From: Cynocephalus volans
Lineage: Eukaryota; Chordata; Mammalia; Dermoptera; Cynocephalidae
Reading direction: 5' to 3'
Assembly (NCBI RefSeq): GCF_027409185.1
Contig: NC_084462.1
Span: forward strand, 186,376,071-186,440,070
Length of the DNA stretch: 64,000 nucleotides
In this document: piece after piece, positions 56,512-64,000 of the stretch
How positions within the stretch are numbered: the stretch's first letter is position 1
How the letters are laid out: each line of letters begins with the position of its first letter
The notes under the pieces: generated by a model
Told to the model about the DNA's origin: nothing
The model's input: only the letters and a program-made list of their open reading frames with translations
Database searches by the model: none
Translations under genes and position numbers: made by a program

Positions 56512-56973
56512 TCTCTCGCACAGTAATACGTGGCCGTGTCCTCAGCTCTCGCATTTTCAGTTTGCAGATACAGTGTGTTCTTGGCGTTTTCCCTGGAGAT
56601 GGTGAATCGGCCCTTCACGGAGTCTGCGTAGTATGTGCTACCACCACTCCAGCTAATGGCTGAGACCCACTCCAGCCCCTTCCCTGGAGCCTGGCGGACC
56701 CAGCTCATTGCATAGTCATCAAAGGTGAATCCAGAGGCGACACAGGTGAGACTCAGAGACCCCCCCCAGGCTTCACCAAGCCTCCCCCGGACTCCACCAG
56801 CTGCACCTCACACTGGACACCTGCAAACACAGAGACACCCTGGTCAAAAAACTCTCACACGAATCCACTATTTCTCCCACCCATAACCACACACATTCCC
56901 AATGTCTGTATTTCGCCTTAATATGACCTTTTAATACAGCAAGAAGGAAAACGCAGCTCAGTCCAAACTCCAT
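56512..56973 (-). pseudogene. IGHV3-like V segment, frameshifted in FR1
   Basis: Leader exon 56928-56973 reads MEFGLSCVFLLAVLK, typical of IGHV3. The donor is GTCATA, weak compared with the GTGAGT of its neighbours. V exon 56512-56820 starts [19 protein letters not shown]1 then has eight G in a row (56760-56767) where the family has six, giving a stop a few codons later. After the run the correct frame resumes: [48 protein letters not shown] and TYYCAR are all well preserved. Octamer, RSS and CTCF motif are intact. The only clear lesion is a homopolymer length change, so an assembly error must be excluded before calling it dead. Confidence 0.9.
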
Positions 56974-57097
56974 GGTGACTCGTCTGTGTTCAGTCCTGAT
57001 CACCGAGTTGGAGCACCTGGGAATCTGGGGCTGGTTCTCGTCTCCCAGAGCTGCAGGGTCAGGGCTGGGCTGCTTTACATCAGCAGGGGGAGGCCCT

Positions 57098-57105
57098 ATT
57101 TGCAT
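57098..57105 (-). promoter_or_regulatory. Ig promoter octamer
   Basis: ATGCAAAT on the minus strand, 125 bp upstream of the leader ATG at 56973. Confidence 0.88.
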
Positions 57106-59260
57106 GTCCTCCTGCTACATAGCAGGCTCTGTGGTGGGAGCCTATGAAGAGGGCAGAGTCCAGAGCAGATGTGACGGCTCCAGGGGAGTTTGGTGGCAAT
57201 AACTATATTTGTGACAATATGTTTTTTATTATACGATTATAACTTGATAGATACTTATAATTCATCTACATTGTTTTTGCACAGAAACACAAAGTATTTG
57301 AGGCACTTATGAATACTAATTCTTTATATAGATGTACAGTTATAAACAAAATCATCAAAGGATTATACAGTGTATCCAAGTGCTCATCTTTGGGCAGAGG
57401 GAGCCTCAGTGTCTGGGTCTGTGCTCCACACCATGGATCCAACCCCAGGACAGAGCTGGGCCTGCCTAGTGACATTTGCCTAGTTAGGTTCTCCTTCCTG
57501 TAATCACACTTTGTGATTTTGCTGTCTTATGCCTTTTATTCATATCATACTTAGAGAACCAGAGTTCATGCAGATGCAACTTAAAGGATCTCTGAAATTA
57601 TATGTTCCAGTATTTCCCTATCTCTCTCTATTGACATCTGCTTTTATTTGTAACCATCATAAGAAGCTATAATAGACAGAACAAACTGCACCTATTCAAA
57701 GTGTGCACTTGATGAGTGCTGACATACATGTGCACCTGCACAGTCACCACCACAATGGAAATAGTGCACAAATATTTCATCCCAAAGCATTTCCTGCTGT
57801 TCTTCTGATTTCTTCATCCCACTGCTTCCTTCCTCTCTCCGTATGTCCAGGCAGCTCGTGAACTTCTTTATGTTACTTCACAGTATTTTTTTCTCATCTA
57901 CAATTGAAGTAAATGTAATATACAGTCAGTGCTTGGGATTCCTTGCTATACTTCATTCTGATCTTTTTTTCAAAATGTGTGACTTAAGCACTCATGACTT
58001 TTAATACGGTGTAGTATCCCGATGTATGAAAATGCTTCTTTTATTCAGTTTACCTGCTAATGGGAATTTGGATCATGCTCAGATGCTGGATATTATAAAG
58101 TAAGCTGCTGTTAGAATACAAATGTAGAGATGGAGTAAAAGAGTTTTTTCTTATTGTTTCAAGAAACACAATAACACTAGCAAGCCCATTGGATAAGTGG
58201 CAAATTAGTGCATTTTCTTAAAGAAATCAAAGAGTGAAGTGAACAAGACAAACAGCAAACCTGAAATCTGGAGAGAGTAGTTTTCAGGAAAAACAGGACC
58301 AAACCTTAGCTCACCTGGGTCGGAGATCACTAGATGGCAAACACACTAGAGTAAAGATGAAACTAGAAATATTTCATGAATTTCCAAATGTCCAGTGTGC
58401 TAAAGCATCAGAGTGTGAATCTGCCGGGATGCACACATCTGCAGGGATCCTAACTTCTTTCTGGCTTCTCCAGGGTTGGGGAGAATCACTCAGCTCCCGC
58501 CTCCTGGGGTGGTGCTCAAGGGGGAGAGGAGGAGCCCCCTGCCTAGTGCTCCAGCACCTCCTCCAGCTCCTCCACACAACAAGTTATCAATGTGCACGGG
58601 AGGCAGCAAAGCCAATATTTATGCTTTACATTTTGAGAAACTGCTGAACAGTTTTTCAAAGTGCATATAAATTTTATGTTCTCACCAGCATTTTATGAAC
58701 AAACTGATTTCTCCACATCCTCATCAATAGCTCTTATTATTCCTCATTTTTATCATATTCATACAACGTGGCACAAAACAGAAACCTAAAACATAAAAGA
58801 ACCCGAAAACTGAACACTGCATATTATTAATTCCACCGATGAAAATTATCCAGAATAGGCATGCGTGGAGACAGAAATTAGGTTAGTGGTCACTGGACCG
58901 GGATAAACAGTAGAAAGGGAGGAATGGAACGTGACACTGAAGATATGTGTTCATTTGGGGATCTTCAAATAATCTAAAATTAAATTCTGGTGGTGTTTGC
59001 ACAAATTTTGTTAATTATTTTGTGAGTAACATATACTGAAGTCTTCTAAACTGTACACTTTTATAGGTTGATTTTATCATAAGTAAAATATATTTCAATA
59101 ATTTATAAAAAAATCTATCATTAACTTTCATCAATTAATACAGTTGTACAATTTTTTACAGTTTATAACCCATATGAAACATACTTTTGTGAAACAAACA
59201 ACAAACATTGTGATGTCAGTAATTTAAAGGATATGAGTGCATTGTCTATTTTCTCTTTTG
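57106..59260. other. Intergenic DNA with old L1-like segments
   Basis: No gene. 57.64-58.13 kb and 58.6-59.1 kb carry wording of old L1/L2-type 3' ends but are too decayed for a firm name. 58.35-58.65 kb is unassigned. Confidence 0.45.
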
Positions 59261-59605
59261 TTCTCTGTGATTTCTGGCTCATGTCCATAGAGTCTGCGCA
59301 CACACCTAGTTCCTGAATTGTTTCACCTATATTTTGCCTTAGTAATTTTTCAGTTTCAGGTCTTATACTTAAGTCTTTAATCCACTTTGAGTTGAATTTG
59401 TATACGGTGTGAGGTAAATACCTAGTGTCATCCTTCTGCTTATGGACATCCAGTTTTCCCTACATCACTTGCTGAGAGGAAGTCCTGTCCCCAATGTAGA
59501 TTTTTGTTGCCTTTGTCCAATATCAGATGGCTGTGAGCCTGAGGGGTGATTTCTGTATTCTCAATTCTGCTCCACTGGTCTGAGTGTCTATAGTCAGTAC
59601 TAATA
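59261..59605 (-). mobile_element. L1 fragment, minus
   Basis: CTTTAATCCACTTTGAGTTG, TGGACATCCAGTTTTCCC and CTCCACTGGTCTGAGTGTC are L1 ORF2 in minus orientation; non-coding. Confidence 0.8.
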
Positions 59606-59811
59606 GTGTCTACAGTCAGTAAAAATATATTTCAAAATAGCAAGGAGAGTAAGTTTCAAATGTCTTCCCCCCAAAATTCTAAGTTGATGCGATGGATATA
59701 TTGACCAGCTTGACCTGGAAAATCTACACAACTCTTCCAGTTGTCGAGAAGGCAAAACATCACTAGACAAAATGTCTCATTAGATTAGTTCTACTATGTT
59801 TCCATTTGTAT

Positions 59812-60337
59812 TGTCAGGGCTAGTGCTCAGACCCTTCAAACCCATTGTACAAGCTGCATCACAAACCCCTCACATGCCAGGCTCGGTCAACAGACACTTC
59901 ACACACAGGTCCACACTAGGTAATTGGAAAGATCCCGGTATCATTGGCAGATGACATGAGCTCCATCTTCAGCAACAGCAGCAGCAGCTTTCAGGTCCAG
60001 CAGCTGACAAGTCTGGTGGTGGCAGAGGTGGTGGTGGCAGCGGCCTTGCAGAGGGTCCCAGTGGCACTGGCAGCAACAGCTTGGTCAAAACCCTCCAGAA
60101 GCAGGAGAGGCTTCCCATAGCCCCTGTGGACCTCCCAGGGGTGGGGAGAGCACCGTGGGTCAGAGCCACTCATCCTTTATACTTCAGTCCATAACCCAGG
60201 AAACCTGGGTGCACGTGCGCAATTACATTAGACAATAACCAAGGAACACCTGGGCGCACGTGCACATTTACATCAAATGCTCAGCAATATTTTGAACATC
60301 TGAGGGGCCCTGAACATTTTCCTATATTTTCCCAACA
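59812..60337 (-). mobile_element. Solo LTR, same family as 1690-2019
   Basis: Minus strand from TGTTGGGAAAATATAGG (60337) to CCTGACA (59812). A GTATAAAGGA TATA box region and CAGCAG-rich stretch are present. No internal ERV sequence is attached. Block B reads from TTGACCTAATTATTCCAC across this position, so the insertion post-dates the B/C duplication or was lost from B. Confidence 0.8.
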
Positions 60338-62164
60338 GATATAATTATTCTGCATTATATACGTTTTTCAAAACGTCACTCTGTTCCTCATAAATGAATA
60401 CAATTATGATTTGTCATATAAGATGATATTAACAAAAAGTGAAGGAGATATAGCGTCTCTCAGACCACACAGTGGTAAAGGATCAAGGTGTCCCTCAGAA
60501 ATCCCAAATGAGCTGAGGACAGCGGCCAGCACAGCTACTATTCAACACCTTCAATGTGGCAAGTGGAAGTAAACAAGCAGCAACCAGAAGGAAACATCAA
60601 CATAGCCCTTTTCTCCAGGGGTGACACGAGGAGTTCTGGGTTCAGGTCTCACAATAAGAAGCTTGGGTGTCATCACTCCCATCCAGAAAAAAGTAAAAAC
60701 TGAACAAAATGAAAATTGGTGACAATTCTTATATCTGTAGAAGAATTTATGTCACTGGGTGAACGGCTGTCCCCAAAAGTGAAGATGCAGCCAGGAAGAC
60801 ACAGAGGGTCATAACCTGTCTGATTAGAAACTCATGAGCAGAAACCTCTGTGGGACCCAGGACTGGGGGAGAAAAACCAGAGCTGCAGCTGAAGAATTGC
60901 TGAAGACTCAGAGCTGGGAAGTCTGAGAGTTGGGTGCAGCCCAGTGCAATGGTTTCAGGGATCCCCAAACTTTAAACTCTACCTCAGGGGCCCACCGTGT
61001 TCTCCAGGAAAATATCAGAGAAGAATCCTGATGTTCACAGCAGAGAAAGGGAGGAAGGAGCCATTCTGAAATACCCCAGAGCATGACCTTCTCTATAAGA
61101 CGCCTTGACCTTAGGAGAAGCGAGTTTAGCTGATCCTAATGGACTGCAGATTCATCAGAGCATCATTGACCTGAGAGAAGAGAAAAAATGAATCCCCTCC
61201 CCCTCCCGCAAGAGACTTGCAGTGTCCCCCAAGGCAGGGTAAAGGGAGAGGCACTTGGAAAGGTCCCACCCAGGAAACGGCTCACTAAAGGACAGAAGTC
61301 ATCCTAGGACTGTGCACTGCTTCCCTACCCCACACCTTACCCACATCCACAGGGCTTCTGTATCATGACAGAGAGAAACTAAAACATAACATGCACCTTA
61401 GACACGATTTAAGAAGTGTCCATGAAAATGTAGTCCACAGAGGAGACAAAAACAAGGACATCAGGGACATTTTATGGAGTTTGTTCTTTGTCTTGTCATC
61501 CCGTCAGGCTCTTGTCTCTGACAGACCCACCCCAAAATTCACCCAAGCAGGGCTCTGCTGTGTCTTCATCTCTGTGCTTGTCACCCTGAATCCTCCACAT
61601 GGAAATATCATAGCTATGTGTGGCCCTCAGGCATCTGCTTCTCCATCCAGGACACTGAGGAATGGACAGAGAGTGGGACAAATTCTGAACATCAATGTCC
61701 ACAGTGTAGATGAGGACCCAGAGGCTAAACTGCCCTATTGAGGATAGAGACGCCATGGGCAGGTGTCCTGTAGCATGATAATAACCACGTGGCTGTAACT
61801 GCACTTTGTATACGGAAAAATGCTGATTTAAGTACAGGGTCCTCAAGACTAATCTAAAGTTTCTGGAAAATAATACTAGATCATAACGATTTGTCTGTCA
61901 GGAAAAAAACAGGTCAAGAAAAAACCTGAGAAAGAAAAGTCCCCAGTGAAAAGAACCTTCTCATCTGCACATGAGGAAAGGTACTTCACTCTGTGCTGCC
62001 TGCAGTGAGAATGTGAGAAATTAGAGTCACAAAGAACAAAGCAGGACATGACCCTGAGGGACATCTGAGAGTCAGCAGAGCAGAGGAAACCTCAGATCCC
62101 AAGAGGAACCCATATCCCCTCTCTGCACCTGCTCCATGGGGCACAGGAGCTGGGTGGGCCTTGA
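60338..62164. other. Block C 3' flank of V pseudogene
   Basis: Counterpart of B 40.87-43.26 kb. No gene. Confidence 0.7.
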
Positions 62165-62177
62165 GCGGCCCCTGCAG
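62165..62177 (-). promoter_or_regulatory. CTCF-like motif, one core change
   Basis: The plus strand reads GCGGCCCCTGCAG; in V sense AGGGGCCGC, so one invariant G of the core is C. Confidence 0.35.
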
Positions 62178-62205
62178 CCCAGACCCCTCCTGTGTCCTGC
62201 AGGGA

Positions 62206-62244
62206 GGTTTGTGTCTGGGCTCATGCTGACTTCCTGTCAGTGTG
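62206..62244 (-). other. V-RSS with altered heptamer
   Basis: Heptamer CACACTG (62238-62244; fifth base changed), 23-bp spacer, consensus nonamer ACACAAACC. The essential CAC is kept, so weak activity is possible. Confidence 0.88.
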
Positions 62245-62682
62245 TCTCTCCCACAGTAATACACACCTGTGTCCTCATCAATCCCAGAGCTCAGCTGCAG
62301 GAAGAACTGGTTCTTGGATGTGTCTCTGGTGATGGAGGTGCGGCTCTTGAGCGATGGGTTATAACCTGTGCTTCCAGTATAAATTATGCGTCCCATCCAC
62401 TCAAAGCTCTTCCCTGTGGGCTGGCGGATCCAGTGCCAACCATAATCACTGGTGATGGAGTAACCAGAGACGGTGAACATGAGGGAGAGGGTCTGCGAGG
62501 ACTTCACCAGTCCTGGGCCTGACTACTGTAGCTGCACCTTGGAGAGGACACCTGGGGAGAAGGAGAATCAAAACTTTTCAGTCACATGCAGTCACAACCA
62601 TACCGTAGACTCATGTGTGACATCTGAGACCCTCACCTTCAGGAGCAGTCACCAGGCAAAGAAGTAGACCCCACAGTCTCAT
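62245..62682 (-). pseudogene. IGHV4-like V segment with stop in FR1
   Basis: Leader exon 62637-62682 reads [15 protein letters not shown] with a GTGAGG donor. V exon 62245-62551 follows a CCCCAG acceptor. FR1 begins VLSKVQLQ and then TAG (62523-62525) replaces the Glu codon found in the sister genes. The rest stays open: [43 protein letters not shown] and YYCGR. SLTC has become SLMF, so the first disulfide Cys is also lost. CDR1 is one codon shorter than in the other two copies. The octamer (62795-62802) is intact; the RSS heptamer is altered. Three independent lesions make this a true pseudogene, not an assembly error. Confidence 0.94.
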
Positions 62683-62794
62683 CTTCTATTTCACCTGAAC
62701 TCTGCCTTCCCCAGAGACCTGAGTCCTGTCTGAGGACAGACCTGTGAGCTTCCACATCAGAATTGTCCACATTTACTCTAGAGCTTGAAGGAAA

Positions 62795-62802
62795 ATTTGC
62801 AT
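62795..62802 (-). promoter_or_regulatory. Ig promoter octamer
   Basis: ATGCAAAT on the minus strand, 113 bp from the leader ATG at 62682; retained although the gene is broken. Confidence 0.88.
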
Positions 62803-64000
62803 GTGGGGGAGCTTTGTCCTTATAAGTGCTGAGGAACTGAGGTGGGAACCATTGTATTTTTTGAAGTGCTTATGTGTTTGTTTGTTTGTTTTTCTTGAAA
62901 TTATTACACATGTATTTATGGTATGGGTGGGAACTTGGTGAGCTACATGACATAATGTGGCCCCAGCTTTCTGAGCCCAGATCTACCTTCCTTCAACCCC
63001 TGTGTTCTGTGCTGACTGGGACCCAGACCAACTCTCCCACATAAACTCAGGCTCTGGGTCTTGCTTCTACAGTTCGGATCCCAGCACAAACCCTGGTTCT
63101 TTCCCTGGACCCTCTCCTGTGATGTGGTTTTCGTGACACCTGAGAGCTTGTTACTTGGTATATTGTTGTTCCATGAGTTCCAGGCCTGCCTTGTGTTTTC
63201 CATCCTGCCATACAAGACACAGCACATCAGAACCCACAGAGACTCTGCAGAAAATGGTGCCCAGTGCATTACTGAGGACCCTGATTCTCAATATCTGGGA
63301 AAGATAAAAATCTTAAATGCCTCCATTCCATGGTCATTCCTGTTCATTTAAAGTGTACAAAAGTTCAACATATATTCACTTGCAACCCACATTGTATAGA
63401 TTTTATTCCTTCATTTAATCCACCAAGCTTATCAGATATCAAAAAATAAAATTGATTACAATGGTTAACATGAAAGCAGTAATAACATCCTATTGCTAAA
63501 CTTTTAAAAACAAATTTTCCCTTGATGTGCACCTGTCTGTGGGCATGAGAGCCAGTCCATGTCTGTGGCATCACTCTCTGGATGACTGCCCACCACAGAG
63601 AGAGAGGCCAGGGGCCGGGCTGGACGCTGTGCTGTGCCTGCCCCTGTCTGCTCCATGTCAGTCCCAAGGAGGGACAGCCCTTCAAGAGTCCTCAATGAAT
63701 GACAAGACAGGAGCTGCTGGTGGGCAATTTGGGGATGATTCTTCAGGTCCTGTTGACTCCTACATTGTGTTGGAGTTTTATCAAAATGTTGAAAGACCTG
63801 GTGAAAGATGATGAAAAACAAACACTCTGAAATGATAAATCAAGTATTACAACCAGAATAAGATATGACACAGATTCTGGAATTATCAGAGAGGAGATTT
63901 GAAATAACTCTGTGTATGTGCATCTATGTTTAATTTTTATTCAAACCCTCAGGTGACTCTCCAGCGTCCTAGTGGCCCAGCTCTGTGTGTCCAGGAGAAC
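62803..64000. other. Block C upstream flank
   Basis: Counterpart of B 43.91-44.95 kb and A 3.52-4.5 kb; no gene seen. Confidence 0.7.

Larger units (their letters stand above)
59640..64000. repeat. Segmental duplication block C (runs off the edge)
   Basis: Aligns with block B 40.78-44.96 kb. Carries the third IGHV4-like segment. It has a private LTR insertion at 59.81-60.34 kb and lacks the second arm of the inverted repeat found in B. Confidence 0.85.

Noticed and set aside
1-64000. D, J or constant-region gene segments
   Set aside because: No 12-bp-spacer RSS pairs, J-type WGxG coding or Ig constant domains were recognised; they should lie beyond the low-coordinate end.

Overview
The window is mammalian genomic DNA from an immunoglobulin heavy-chain variable (IGHV) locus. 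Every V segment lies on the minus strand, so the D, J and constant genes should lie beyond coordinate 1. I recognise five V segments with a leader exon, a V exon and a 23-bp-spacer recombination signal sequence (RSS), plus two strongly decayed V relics. From the distal (high-coordinate) end they are: an IGHV4-like pseudogene with a stop codon (62.2-62.7 kb); an IGHV3-like pseudogene with a homopolymer frameshift (56.5-57.0 kb); an IGHV3-like relic (51.1 kb); an apparently functional IGHV4-like gene (43.3-43.8 kb); a degenerate clan II pseudogene (36.8-37.2 kb); an IGHV3-like relic (9.9 kb); and an open IGHV4-like gene with an extra cysteine (3.0-3.4 kb).

The species cannot be named from sequence alone. 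Placental L1 elements are abundant, I saw no Alu, B1/B2 or BovB elements, and the V framework regions look like those of a laurasiatherian or other non-rodent placental mammal.

Layout. The three IGHV4-like genes sit in three diverged copies of one large duplicated block: A about 2.03-10.59 kb, B about 40.78-51.79 kb, and C from about 59.64 kb to the window end. Blocks A and B also share an IGHV3-like relic and an orphan IGHV1-type promoter (CTCATGA heptamer plus octamer). Between the blocks lie retroelements: a class III-like endogenous retrovirus (ERV) piece with its LTR (1-2019); nested L1 fragments (10.8-17.1 kb); a class I provirus with two LTRs, a tRNA-Phe-like primer binding site and an open env frame (17.4-24.2 kb, minus); a remnant with betaretrovirus-like pol and gamma-type env (24.2-26.2 kb, plus); a second class III-like mosaic (28.5-32.3 kb, minus); and more L1 fragments.

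How the parts work together. The V segments are recombination substrates: promoter octamers drive germline and rearranged transcription, and the RSSs mark them for RAG. The most notable pattern is a CTCF-like motif about 20-50 bp beyond the RSS of the IGHV3-like and IGHV4-like segments, always in the same orientation. It is intact at the V near 3 kb, the V near 56.5 kb and the decayed V near 9.8 kb. The other three copies each carry a single change at an invariant motif position. This resembles the RSS-adjacent CTCF elements known beside mouse proximal VH genes. Other notable structures are a nearly continuous 396-bp alternating purine-pyrimidine minisatellite (40.0-40.4 kb), a 233-bp homopurine tract (26.6-26.8 kb), an inverted 104-bp repeat specific to block B, and a twin-primed L1 insertion with a clear target-site duplication.
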